64,000 nt of DNA from Spirodela intermedia (Eukaryota; Streptophyta; Magnoliopsida; Alismatales; Araceae). Shown one piece after another: positions 41,578 through 56,100 of the stretch; position 1 is the stretch's first letter; the number at the start of each line of letters is the position of its first letter. The stretch covers positions 1,975,501-2,039,500 of the forward strand of contig LR746267.1 in assembly GCA_902729315.2 (NCBI GenBank), read 5' to 3'. The notes under the pieces are model-generated. The model had not been told where the DNA came from, ran no database searches, and was given only the letters and a program-made list of their open reading frames with translations. Both the position numbers and the translations under genes were made by a program.

Positions 41578-44103
41578 GTGAGTTGGCCTCTGCTGCTTCT
41601 GTTGCTGGTTTCATTCTCACTGGTTTTGTGTGATTGTTGCATCTCTTCTGGGTTTTGCCTGCTCCGGCTCTTGCTTCCCCGGTCCCAGATGTTCTATGTA
41701 CTGATATGCTGTTTTCTGGCGTTGTTGCGACGGGGTTGGTTTTCGTTTGGTCTTGTAAGTCTGGGATTACTCCTGGGGGTTTGTCGACGTTGCTAGGGTT
41801 TGGCGCTTTTTGCGTTTAGATGGCTCTTTCTTTGGCAGTTCAGCCGTTGATTATGCATATGGGGGTCTTTTGCTGCTTGCCAAACGTTTTCTAGTCTCTG
41901 CGGGTTCCAGATTCGGAGGTAGAATTTTTCCGAGAAGAACTCATGGAAGGCATTGTACAGGGAAATGATATATTTTTTTGAATTGGGTGAAGTGTGATGT
42001 TGCTGGACATATGAATTGATTGTTGAGAGTCGAGGAAACTCTAAACTGATCGGCAGAAGTTAATGCACACATTCCAGTTTAGTTCCCTAGCGACTATCTT
42101 AGCCCTACCATTGTTGAACCTTGGTTGGTGCTTGATGGAAAATTAATGCTGCTCTTCCCTTTCTGCAGTACAGTTCCGTGTAAGGATCTGACAGTCGTGG
42201 GTACCCCTTGTTTCTTGTATTCTGCTAGCTGCAGCAGAGATGCACCTCTCCATGTACCCTATTTGCGCAGTCTCTTATGGGGGCTTTCTGAATATGTGCC
42301 ATATTGATTGGTGTATTATGTAAAGTAGAGAAAGAGTGCTACTATTGGAATAGTGAACAGGACAATGCACACTTGTTTGAAGTCACTGTTTATTTCATTT
42401 GGCATTTGGTTTTCCAGAACAGATGCTCCATTTGTATAAGTGTATAATATCCTGTTGAAGCTTCGGCTTGAAATTTTATTGCTTCTAAAGCCCGTTGACT
42501 GTGAATGAGTGATGAATTCTTTTATTCTGGTCACATCTCATGGTAATCTGTTATGTGTTATATTTCTTCTAGGTAGTGATATGAGGCACACTACCATGAG
42601 ACGAGCCTGGAATTTCTTTTTGCTTTATTGAATAATTTTAATAAAGGGGTAAATTAGATCGAAAAAATTTATGCTTTCTTTTCGTTTTCTTCTCAAGGGT
42701 TTTGCGTTTCACTATTGGAACTATTTGACTGGCATGTTCGATAGATTCTTATTGTATATACGAAGGTAATTTTCTTGAAGTTGCTAAATCCGGCATTACA
42801 GATCAAAAAGGTATTCTATGTAGTTGAAACAGAAAATAATGATAATAAACGTGTGACAAGATCCCTTAGGAAATTTCTCCACCAATCAGAGAACATATTA
42901 GAGTAGTATGAGGAGGAGCTTAACATAACTTTTTCTCCTTCATACCTTCTCCAAAAACCCATCTTCATATTTTTAGTGGCCCTTCTTGGTTACACTGAGA
43001 GATGAAGGGAGAGGGGGGGGGGGATTGGGAGTTTTCTTCGACCAGTTTTGAGCTACCATTCAAATGAAACTTCCTTTTCTTTAAATTTTATTGTGAAATA
43101 TGTGCACAAGACGTAAAGATATATATATTCAGATGGTGGATTTTCGGAATGCCCTGGGGTCGAACAAGGTTGAATTTAAATAATTTAAGATTAACAATGT
43201 GAGAGGTCAAATTATGTTATTTACGACGTCCTGATGAGCTCAAGCTTTCTATACTACTACTTTAGAACAGTCTTCAACGACAGGGACTGGGGAAAGAAAC
43301 ATTAGAGCTTGGGAACATGCTCAATCACAGAGAACTCTGTAAATAAAAAATAAGATTTTATTTCTGATAAAAGAAAAGTCAGCTGAAACTGGGGGCGTGC
43401 AGACCTTATATCCCCACGAATGATCAGGACAACGTGGAATATGATGACATGAATGGGCAGTTTTGTGCATGGCGGAAATGGTAATTATAATGCGATGTAA
43501 AATGCTCTCCTTTTAGACCACTAAACGCCATAGAGATATAACCAGCTGTATCATATATTTCTTATTCGTCTTAAACTGACTAATCTGATTTGTTTGAGCA
43601 TCACAAACCCCTATGTCAATTGTTTTCATATGGCCTTACTAGATTTCATAATGAGATGCATCTAGTGAGGTATATATCTCTTTTTATCTGTTGTTTGATA
43701 AGATTTACCGTTGATATCATGGAACTGTATGATACCTCCATGTTTTATTCTTGAAGCATTAATGCCTTATTGTTTTAACTTCTTACAGCTCAGAGATCAA
43801 CATTTTTCCGTATCACCATCATAAAATAGATCAGCATGTGGTGGCCTAAACGTTGATGATCTCTTCCTCTCTCTGTTTTATTATTAATTCATGCCTGCAA
43901 TTGTATATATTGGGATAAAAGGAGAGCATCTTTTTGTGATATGATTTTTACCCAGATTGTATCGTTCTTCAGTTCATGAAGATGCATTTGCCTTTTGCTT
44001 TCGCATAGTTTTTTTTTACTATCAAAAGGCTTTTGCCAACCTTGTAAATGTATTCTACAGTTCCACGAACCATTAGTTATGAATGAAAAGAAGAAGGTGA
44101 AAA
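41578..44103 (+). other. CHR4 5'-UTR intron and remaining leader
   Basis: About 2.5 kb of T-rich sequence after the leader donor at 41578. The likely acceptor is the pyrimidine-preceded TTACAG at 43784-43789, which would leave a leader of ~310 nt with short upstream ATGs before the CHR4 start. No gene lies inside. Confidence 0.4.
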
Positions 44104-47100
44104 ATGAAGGAAAGAACCTCACCTCATAATAAAATGATAGATGGGAATTGGGTATTGAAGCGCAAAAGAAAGCGACCTTTATGTCGCTCTGATTTATCCA
44201 ATGTAAAGGAAGGCATTTCTGCCGAGTCATCTGGGAAGGACCCATCTATAAAGCCAAGTGCCAGCATTTCAAGGTCTGGACAGAAGATAAAAGGAAATGA
44301 TGGGGTAAGTTTGCTCTATTTGTTGTGCTGTTTCTTTCATCTGATAATGGAATATAATTTGCATTTAATATATTCCTTATCTCTCGAGCTCATCATGTAT
44401 CAGCATTGTGGGTAATTATTTATACACTACATGAAGAAAAATAGAGTGTACCATAGATATCGTACGGTATAGTTTATGCATTCAGTTTGGGAGAGAGATC
44501 CTTGGAAAACATTTGTTATATTATCTGGTACCAATGCTAGTTGTCGTATACTTTACTTTTTTCGTTCTTTTGATTCCTGCTTTTTGAAATGGGATTTTTA
44601 AACCAATGATAACAGTTATTGCACCAGATTTGACTTTTTTGATTTAAGAAATGAATTCACCGCTCTTTGGGTATACTGCATTCATCAAGCAAAAGAGAAC
44701 GTGAAGAAAGGCTGCCCCAAAGAAATTTGCTGCATTCTGGAATCTGCTACATTCTGGAATCTGTAGATGAGTTGGCTAAGTAAAATTTGGTGGAATCTAC
44801 GCTCCAGTAATTTCTAGCACAACTGTCAATATGGATTGATGTTTTATGTTACCAACAACAATGGCAAATAGATTGTGTATACAACAGCCGAGTACGAAGA
44901 CTCAGAAAATTGACGGAAACAAATAAGAAGCCTTGGGAAATTGGAAATAAAGAGAAAGTCCCCTCTTGATTCAATACATAGGAAGTGCATACCGTTGGGC
45001 TGGAAAATTCTGAAGTCGCTTATATTTGATGTATGCAGTCCTGAAGATCTGGTTTCTTCTGTTAGAATGACATTTTTGGGAGGAGATGCCTTTCAGTTTC
45101 AATTTTCTGATATTCATGACAATGCGTGGTGCTCATTGATACTGTTGTGAGACCTTTCTAGTACACAGAATATGTTTAGTAAATTGGAACAACTAGACTG
45201 TTTAGGATCTTTACGTAATGTTCAGTCTCTGTGAATGTGTGCTATTGGCCTCATATCTTGACCAACTAGTGTGCCATTATCTTATGATTGGATTTCATCT
45301 ATTTTATTTAGTATCATAATGAAGGGAAATAATGTTAAGTTATCTGACTATTTTTGTCCTCAATGTCCTCATTTGGTTGGCTGGGATGTTCTGAATTCTC
45401 GCATGTCATCAATAGATGTGCATAGTCAAAATACATAGACTTATGGCATAAATTCGTTATCTTGTTTCAGATTTTTATTGGTAATCACTGCAGAATCTGC
45501 AGTTGACAGCTTCAGGACTTAGGCTTTTAAATGCATGTTTATTTGGTCAGGATTGTCTGTCTTTACAGATGATGAAGGAATTCAAATGGTTGTTGAATTG
45601 TTCTTGTTTTATTTTCAATGCCTTGCAGTACTACTATGAGTGTGAAGAATGCAATCTTGGCGGCAACTTGCTTTGTTGCGATAGCTGTCCACGCACATTT
45701 CACCTTGAATGTCTTAAGCCACCCCTCAAGGTTTTTCTTCCTTGTTCTTATTTATTGGTGTCATGTTACCTTCTGTTCTGATTTCTGTTTATTTCGAGTA
45801 ATGAGGCTGAAATTTGATTAAAATATTTTGCATCTTGTAAGCGTGCTCCACCTGGGAAGTGGCATTGTCCAAGTTGTTATGAACAGAAGAATTCAGGGAA
45901 TCTAGCTAGTCATACTGATTCTGTTTCAAAGAGAGCAAGAACTAAAGTCGCTGTTGGGAAATCAATGTCCGACCTTGGATTATCTGGTTCCGAGAAAGCA
46001 TCATCAGTCGGAGGAAGCTCCAGTCCTGGGAAATTTAGGGGCACTATCAAAGGGAAATCCATCCTTTCTCATACAACTTCATCAGCAGAGAAAAAATCTC
46101 ATTACTCTCATGGAGATACTTTACGTAGTACGAAGTTAGGTCGCACATCTGTAAGTGGAAACAGAGATGGAACGCCAATGGTCCTTGAGAAGAAATCCAG
46201 GCGGACCTCTGACTCGAAGACTAGTTCTCCCTACAGGGAAATCGAGTCTCCATCTGAAAATTTGGATGCGGATGGAAGTGACAAATCTATTGATACAAAG
46301 TCTGACATCTGTAAAAATGGTTCTGTCGGAAATAAACTTATTGCTTCATTCGGTCAATCCATTCAGAAGGCCAGGAAAAAGAGGAAAAAGATAATAAAAG
46401 AAGACGAGAAAAACAAACCAATATTTGTGAAGGACAAAGATCCTGTATTGCCTGTACGAAAGCCCTTTGTGAAAGAATCATCTTCGAATGCTGAGATGCC
46501 TAGACCTCGTCAAAAGCGAAGTTCAGCAATTCATCGCGTTTCTTTTTTCGTGGAGAATTCTGAGGTGCAGAAAGAACAGGTATTAGGCACCTCTTCATTT
46601 TGTTTTAAAAATCCGTCATGTCCTGTCTCTGTGCATACCTTATGGCATAAACTAAGAATAAGCTAAGAATAATGGCGCTATTTCTGGATTCTATTGTTGT
46701 CACAGGTTTTTCATTGGCATTGATATGTTTCTTATCAATTAGTAAATTGACCAGTCAAAGATTTTACTTCCAAAGAACATGGCTAAAACGGTTGAGTGGA
46801 GAAAACCTAGCGGGGTTGAGTTTTTCCGATAAGTTTTTTGATGTAGAATATTGCATACTTTCTGTCAAGATAGGTAGTAGAAACCTTTTTTTAATTTTTT
46901 ATTTTGAATTAGGATAGTCCTGGACTAAGCATCGGATTCAGGGATAAGTTGTAGCCACCTCTAAAACCCAGTGGTGTCTCATAAGTCCACATTCAACCGT
47001 ATATACATAGGCGGTCAATAATCGATCATAACAATAGTTTTGATGGTGATGAAGAGAACTTTTGATCCTCAAGAAACTTATTCATTAACAATTTTACCAT

Positions 47101-50100
47101 TCCCCTGTAACATGATCTCCTCTTTTCTTCTTTTTTATTTTTTCTTTTTAAATTACCCTTTGTGTCCAGAATCTTCAGCTTCATTCTATGATTTTAAGAT
47201 GAGCTTTTTTTTTTAATTTGATGATTGGCATGAAGATTGTGCTCACCAAGTCATGTCATTATGAATTGACTTGTCGTTCAATTATTTTTAAGATAAATTG
47301 TACCCGGTTCAATTTGTTAGGAAAATGATTCTTATCCATTTATGATTTTTACTTTTCAAGTGATGAATATTGCATCCAAAAATAGCGATTTAATGTAGCT
47401 TTGCTATGTTAACAAAATTTCACCTCTTTCTATGTCTTTTATGATATGTAGACGGCCTTTTTCGGTAACTTCGGCTACCGTACATAAAATGCTTTCTGGA
47501 ATACCTTTTTTATGGCACTTGTGATCACAAACTTTCTTAATTGTAAATTACTCTCTGCTTGAGCTAGGTAATTCCTGAAAGAGCATCCAACGCAACAAGT
47601 TTGATGACTGACCAGAAAGATGCTGCTGAAAAATCACTCGCATATGACCCTGCCTTTCAAGATGCTCAGCAGGTAAATGAACTAGCGATGGTGAAGTTGC
47701 CCATTATCACTATCACAAAAGATCATGTCAAATTAAAGCTCTAACTCGTTTTATGAAGCTTTACAACAAATTAATATCTCTGTGCAAGCCTGCATGGCTC
47801 GCTTATACCATTGCAGCGTACATGTGTAATCTATAACCATAGCAGTTCAGTGTAGCCGTCTGATGCAACTACTTGCAACATATTTGACATTAGTATCAGA
47901 GTAGCCATTAGCCTTTCTGTCTTATGAATCTTCCATGCATTTAATTGTTCTCCTTCTTTTGCCTAAAAGGTTGACCGCATACTGGGATGTCGGGTTCGAG
48001 GAAATGATGCGAGTTCGAGTTTTATTGAGCTGAGTAAATCTTCTTCAAAACCTAAGCGTGTAGAATCACCAATAAATTCAGGGAATGATAGAGGTGGCTT
48101 AGTCTCAGATGAGAAAGATGGCAAGGGTATGGTGGATGAAGAATGCTGCAGTACTGCAAGCCAGTTAAGTGTGGTGAAAGATATCAATAATGATCTTTCA
48201 ACGCTAGAACATATTGATAGACAAAGTCTAGCTGAAAAAAGTGATGAACCTAAGAAGGTGTCAACCGGTTCTATTGATAATAACTCAGAAAAAGACGACG
48301 ATTCTCCAGAGGAATCTGGTGTTGACGGAAATGATGTGGTAGAACATGCAGAAAAGATTTTAGAAGGTAAGGATGGAAATGCTGAGGTTAATACTCTCGA
48401 CATGCAGAATAATTTACCGCCACAAGAGCAGAGGCCATTTACTATGACCTCTGAGTCTAAGGACTTAGATGACGTAACTTTGGAGTCCCAGTCGAATGCC
48501 ATGGCAGAAAATGGTAAATCAAAGGTTAAGCTGGCTGACTCTTTTGCGGTTGTCAAGGATGATCTTACTTATGAATTTTTTGTCAAATGGGTTGGCCAGT
48601 CAAACATTCACAACAGTTGGATTCCCGAGTGCCAATTAAAAGTTCTTGCAAAAAGAAAACTGGAGAATTACAAGGCAAAGTATGGAACGGCTGTCATAAA
48701 TATTTGTCAGGAACAGTGGACTCAGCCTCAGCGTGTCATTGGGGTCCGAGAATCTAAGGATGGTGTAAAAGAGGCATTTATTAAATGGCGGGGACTTCCT
48801 TATGATGAATGCACGTGGGAAAGATTAGATGAGCCTGTTATTAAAAAGTTTGTTCAACTAATTACAGAATTTGATCAGTTCGAATCTCGTACTCTGCACA
48901 ATGTGAAGTTCAATTCTGTAAGGATAAATGGTGATGGTCTAGATGTGATTTCTCTCGTAGAGCAGCCCAAAGAACTTCAAGGAGGTTCATTATTTCCACA
49001 TCAGTTAGAAGCACTAAATTGGCTGCGCAAGTGTTGGCACAGATCTAAGAATGTAATCCTTGCAGATGAGATGGGATTGGGAAAGACTGTATCTGCTTGT
49101 GCATTCATTTCGTCTTTGTACTGTGAGTTTAAAGCTAAACTGCCATGCTTGGTCTTGGTTCCACTCTCAACGATGCCCAATTGGCTTGCCGAATTTTCAT
49201 TATGGGCTCCTCATCTTAATGTTGTGGAGTATCATGGCTGTGCAAAAGCCAGGTCAATAATCCGTCAGTATGAATGGCATGCTAGTGATTCTGACGGTCA
49301 CAGAATAACTAGCGCATACAAATTTAATGTCTTGCTGACCACCTACGAGATGGTGCTTGCTGATGCGTCTCATCTTCGCAGTGTATCTTGGGAGGTTCTT
49401 GTGGTTGACGAGGGGCACCGTCTGAAGAATTCTGGGAGTAAACTTTTCAGTTTGCTCAATACGTTTTCTTTCCAACACCGAGTATTGTTGACTGGGACAC
49501 CTCTACAGAACAATATTGGCGAGATGTATAATTTGCTGAACTTTTTGCAGCCAGCATCTTTTCCTTCGCTCTCGGTGTTTGAGGATAAGTTTAATGATCT
49601 TACAACTGCAGAAAAAGTTGAGGAACTGAAAAAACTTGTTGCTCCACATATGCTTCGTCGGCTAAAGAAAGATGCAATGCAGAATATCCCTCCCAAGACT
49701 GAGCGCATGGCTCCTGTTGAGTTGACGTCTATCCAGGCAGAATATTACCGAGCAATGCTTACAAAGAATTATCAAATCCTGCGTAATGTAGGAAAGGGGG
49801 TTGCCCAGCAGTCGATGTTAAACATTGTTATGCAGCTTCGGAAAGTCTGCAATCATCCTTATCTCATTCCAGGGACTGAACCTGATTCTGGGTCAGTGGA
49901 GTTTCTCCAGGAAATGCGGATAAAGGCATCAGGAAAGTTGACCTTGCTACATTCTATGCTCAAAATATTGCACAAAGAGGGTCATCGCGTCCTTTTATTT
50001 TCTCAAATGACAAAACTTCTTGATATACTTGAAGATTATCTTACCATAGAATATGGACCTAAAACATTTGAAAGAGTGGATGGGTCAGTATCAGTGGCAG

Positions 50101-53100
50101 ATCGTCAAGCAGCGATAGCTCGATTCAATCAGGATAAGTCTCGTTTTGTGTTCTTGTTATCTACGCGCTCTTGTGGTCTGGGAATTAATTTGGCTACTGC
50201 TGATACTGTTATAATCTATGATTCTGATTTCAATCCGCATGCCGATATTCAAGCAATGAACCGAGCACACCGTATTGGACAATCAAATCGGCTTCTAGTT
50301 TACAGGTTGGTTGTTCGAGCTAGTGTTGAGGAGCGCATTTTGCAACTGGCTAAGAAGAAGTTAATGCTCGATCAACTTTTTGTCAACAAATCAGAAACTC
50401 AGAAGGAAGTTGAAGACATTCTTCGGTGGGGAACTGAAGAGCTTTTCAGTGATTCGGATGGGTTAGCAAAGGATCAAAATGAGCCATGCAACTACAAAGT
50501 GGAAGCTGTTACAGATGGTGAGCCAAAGAATAGAAGAAGATCTGGTGGTCTGGGGGATGTGTACCAAGATCGGTGTACAGATGTCGGCAACAAGATTGTA
50601 TGGGATGATAATGCAATATTGAAATTGCTGGATCGTTCTAATCTTCAGGCTGCTGCTTCAGAAAGCACAGATGCGGATTTGGAAAATGATATGCTCGGCT
50701 CTGTCAAGGTATTCCTTTTTCCAGATCCTTATGTTATGCCTAAAAGTTACATTCTTGCGACTCCCAACCTCTGTTATTGCACATATTATGGTGTAAATTC
50801 TAAGTCACGAATTTTCTATCAGCGCCAACAGAAATTTTCTGTCAGTCCATACGTACTGCTTGATGAAAGTAGAACAATGTCACTAGAATTCCATTCATTA
50901 GAATATGTTACAATTATTGATTATCATAGGCACGCATTATATTTTTCACATAGGCTCTGTCCTGTATGTAATCATAATCATGCATTATAGCTCCCTCTCT
51001 TCTGTCTTCCACCACGTGAAAAACATATCACATGTTGAGCACTAAAGACTCTTGGATGACGCTTCCAAATCCTATGAATTTATCTGTTTACAATATTTCC
51101 GGCCACATCTGCAGCGTTTCGTATGCGTGTGGATACGCTTCTCTTGTTGTTTTCCGGTGTAACTTAAGGATCAGGTGGCATCTACTAGCTATGGCTCGTA
51201 GATGGAGGTATTGATGGAGGTTGGTGCACGATTTCATCATCAGGGAAAAAAATTTGACTAAAAGGGACTGGGCGCAAAGTTTCCATTCGATAAGATTGAA
51301 GTTTTGTTGAATGTGAGCGAATAATTCTTGGAATGAAAGGTAAGACGCGGTACATGCCTCAAAATATTTTAAAATTTTTAAATGGGATGGATTACTTGTT
51401 CAGATGCTGAGGGAAAAACAGATATATACTGACAGCGGTATTAGAAAAACTCCTGCAATTGAAAGAAAACTGCTACGTTCATCTCTTTAACCCTTACATC
51501 CCCACAAGACGCCCAAAACTTTGAATAAAGCTGTGCTTCGGGGAAAACATCAATTATAGGATGACCAAATTAGATGGTCTTTATTAGTCAATTTAGATAT
51601 CCCCTCGTTCTACTTTATGTGCTTAGAATCACGTCTGATATTAGTAACGTAAAAGAAAATAGCACATTTTTCAATAGAAGATGCCAGATATACCATTAAT
51701 ATGGGATCCAATGGGAAGGAGAATTGTTTACTGGGTAAGTTTGATATTTGTGTAAACGAGGGTCTCCATTGTCATAATTTTGAATCATCTTTCTGCACAG
51801 CTATATTTTCATCGGGAATCGATTCTCTATCCGGACACATCCAGAGGTGGAGTTGTGAAAGTGATGGCTATCAGTGTTTTGTAGCTGATTGGATAACACT
51901 AAATGACCACATTCTTGCTTGACAAGCAGAAATGTTATGGCTAATCTGAACAGTTTTGCTCTGTGTGAGAAAGGTAGCTGGATCATCTTACTGCCTTTTC
52001 ATGCCTAGACTGCTGAAATACCAGTGACGAATCCATTAAGAATTTCTGTTGTTATCCTTAAAATAAAGACAGGGTTTTCTATTAGGAGTTGTTTTCTACT
52101 ATTATGGGGTGTTTTTCTTGGCTTGGGGTGCACGAATTCATGTACTTCCTGTGACACATGTCTTGCTAATTATTGCCTGTGATAGGGTTGCTGCTATCAT
52201 GTTAGACTACCTTTTCAAGTTTTGTTGTTGTGGAGGAAATTGGAAACGACCTCCTAGTTTAGTAAAAATGAAGACTGCTTGAATATCTAAGGTATTCAAA
52301 GGGATGTGAAATGCTAGAACCAGAAATTGAATATAATATATCACAACGAAAGTTTACGCAGAAGTTACGAATAAACGATGTACAGTTCATGATAGCTGAA
52401 GTATGCAAGTACTGGTCTGACTTATTCCTGACGAACAGAATTTCTGAAATTATAGGCATCTTTTTACATGCTATAGGACAAACCTTCTGGATGAATAGAA
52501 CAACATTCACATCTTGAAGCTTCCTGATATATCTTCTCAGAGGGGTTTTTAAATTCTTGTCCTTCTACCCATACATCAAAGGCGTGTTCCACTCTTTAGC
52601 TCTACAGTTCTTATTTCTCCATTTATCTGCCCTGAAAGGTTGTCTATCTGAAAAATTCTTCAATGCCCTTGCGATTTCTCGTACTGTGAATTATTTTTTT
52701 CCTCAGAATTAGAATGAGAACTTATGAGGTCACATTTTCTCATCTAGTTCTTTCTGGGCCTTGCTATGTGACATTTTTTTACCTACCTTTGTTCTTTCAA
52801 GTTTTACAAAATCTGATTATTTTAGTAATGAAAGTTAGCAGGTGTACTTCAGTTTTTATAGTTCATACCTAAGTCGTATTTCAGTCTTAAGTTTTCAAAA
52901 TTTGTAGTAAATTTCTTTCCTTTATCTTTTTATTTGGCTTTATTAATAGGTGTTGTTATTATTGGGGTAAGTTCCTTTCTAGCGGTCTACAATGTCTGTT
53001 GTTGAACGGTTTTAACTGGATGCGGAGAAAATGGAGCTCAAAATTTAGTTGTCTTTTTTGTCAAACAACTTTGGCAGTCTTCAACTCAACTTGAATATCA

Positions 53101-56100
53101 CATATGCTCCGTTGTTCTTTTAGTCTTTTCCTGTTTTATTTGTTTCACGTTATATTACCCTTGACCACTATCTTATCTATCAGTCGTTAGAATGGAATGA
53201 TGATCTGACTGAAGAGCAAGGGGGGCCTGAAACAGTCGCACATGTAGCGGGTAATGACAGTGTGCAGATTTTTGATGCAAAGGAAGATAATACAGTTTCC
53301 AATACAGAAGAAAATGAATGGGACCGGCTTTTGCGCGTTAGGTAATTCTTAGTTTTCTCCGGCATCAATTCTTGCAATCAGTTTTTTTTTGCATCAGTTC
53401 TGGATAAGTGCCCATATCAATTCTATAGTATTTTTTGCATAATTATCGTTTTTTTATATATTTTATTTGGTGATATGCTTCACTTCGTCCACTCCTACCT
53501 CAGACATGCAAATGCAGAAGCACAATAGCATATCACTTGTATGATTTAATATGGGCATTTATTCATGTTCTTTCATTTTTCTTAATTTAGTATTTTTAAT
53601 TTTATCCGGTAATATTATAAATCATATGTTGGACACTCGCATGCATGTAATTTCTTCTATTTGTTCCAACATGTACTGAAAGGAGTTTTCCATTCATCTG
53701 AAAAGGACCACTATCCGCCTCATAGATCATTAATTTTCTTTTTTTCAAGTTGTAGTTTTTTTGTCGAATTTTATTTTTGAAAATTTTCTTTGTGTGAGTT
53801 TGGGATTCAATGTAGTGGTAGCTTCGTTATTAAGAAAAAAAAAAACAAGCTATTGGAAATATTTGTCAGTGTGACCATTAGAAGTAGATATTGGCAAACC
53901 AAATATGAATGTCTCTTAGCTTTGTCACTTTTACTGAAATGATGTAGAAATATGCATAAATTAAGTGGTACGGACTTCATTTTGCCTGAAAAATATTGTA
54001 CTATGAAAAGTGGGTTCCTCACATTTCGGATGTAAGCCATGCCTGTTTCTTTCGTAGTATTATTTTAATTAAGACAAACTATTATGTTGAAAGATCACAT
54101 CATTAGCAGTTCTACAATCTATTTGTATTTTTTTTTCTATTTTTTTCTTTCCACTAATGTTTTTCCTTTCCAATCTATTGATATCCATGACGCAGGTGGG
54201 AGAGGTACCAAAATGAGGAGGAAGCATCCCTTGGTCGCGGCAAGCGCTTGAGAAAAGCTGTATCCTATAAGGAATCTTTTGCTCAAATTACAAGTGAAGC
54301 ATTGAGTGAGGTAAATTTTCAGTTCTCATTTAAGTTTGGTTCTGTAATATTCCTTTTTTGTGCTTCTACTCCTTATGGATGTACAGGTTTTGATTTTCCT
54401 ACGTTTTCTCTACGGTCTGTTAACCTGATCTTTCCCTGGAAATGGACTCAGATCAATTTCTCTACGGAACTAATGCATGGAAATAACCGATAATGGAGGG
54501 GGGTTATCAGGATGATACTATAAGGAACATAAATTAAACAATGAGCATAAGTTTGGAATGGTTTCCTGCAACCTGTGAGTCATTTTGTTGTCAGAAAAGG
54601 GATTCAAAATGTGTTCAACTCAGGTTGGAGATGTAACTGGCGCATTGTTTTAGCACAACTCCAGCCAGGCTGGCAGGAAGTATCTCAAGGGCTTATTGTC
54701 TGGAACTCTATATTTTTGCTTGAAACGAATGGTCCTTTCTTACACTATGTTTACACCCCTTTCTCCCATGCGGAGTCACAGGCAGCGCCCCAGAAAAAAG
54801 CACGGACGAGCCACATGCAGGGAAACATGTTATAAGACGATGTGCTCTGAATAACACTGCTCCGTAGAAACTTATAAGACGAGGAGCTTAACACTTTAAC
54901 ACCCCAATGCCTTATAGAACAGGGAGAAGGAATGTTTTAGTAAATTTTGTTCAGTGAATCATACGGCTAAATACATGTTATAAGACTATTTGGGAAACAT
55001 GCGAATGCAGTCGTTCACCATTGTAATCTGTTAAATGTAGATACGTTATATGTGAACGTGTATTGGATTGTAGCCTTCATGTGATTGAGCATAGTTCTTA
55101 AAAATACTTGGCAGTTCTGAACTACATGTGATCATACTCTGTGTTTCCTAAGTAAAATATGGAAATGCACTCGCAAATTGATTATTGCCGGTCATAATAC
55201 AACTGCTTGGCTGTCAGATGAATGGTCTGAGAACTGCAAATCTTCTGTTGGTCTCTCAGTACTTTCGTCAAACATTACTGCTTCAGGCTCATAACGTGGA
55301 GTCTGTGGCATACATTTTATCCTCTCACCCTTTGAGCTAATCAGATATACCCAGGTCCAGTATTCCCTCGAAATTATGGAAGAGAACATCATTTGAACTG
55401 GATCACCGGTACATCCTCACTCCCTTCTGTCACTGAGCTCTCATCTTCTCTTAGGTCTCTCCAGGCAATTATACCTCATGCCCATCAACTCTGTTGGGGG
55501 AGTCCCAAGCCTGATCTCAACCCACAGAAGCAAGGAATGCATGTGTTTCATTCTGTCAGTCTCCATCTGAGTCTACTTTTGCTGGGAATATATCTAAAGC
55601 CTTTTCATGGCTTGGACTGAATGTTTTCAACCGTGTCTGCAAATCTCTCAGTGAGCAAATGGAGGTTCACTGCTATCTGGAAACAATTGGTGTAAATATT
55701 TTATAGGATTCCCACCTGTGTGGGAATCCTCATCCCCAGTCTTTCTCACTGGACGAGAGACAACATCAGTAAACTGCATAAGTTGACTTATCCAACTTAC
55801 TCTTATAAAAATAACGGGTGCATATGATGATGGCATCAGCCCAATAAATTAAGAAGGGGAATTCTACTTGTCAAAATTTCACTCAATGGGCGCCCTTTAC
55901 CTTGGAGAGTGAACGACAGTCTTTTATACGGATCTTTTAGTATATAATTAATTTAACTGTGTTACAGTTGGTTGATTTACTGGAACATTGGTCACTAGAT
56001 AGGCGTATGTGCAATACTCGGTGTGGTTGACTATGTGAACATCTCGTTTGTTATTTATTTCTTGACAGAGTGGAAATGAAGAAGACGAGCCAGTTCCCGA

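Noticed and set aside
41026-41796. 256-codon plus-strand ORF at the CHR4 promoter
   Set aside because: Ala/Arg/Ser low complexity driven by GC-rich and CT-rich leader sequence; it runs through the proposed leader donor at 41578.
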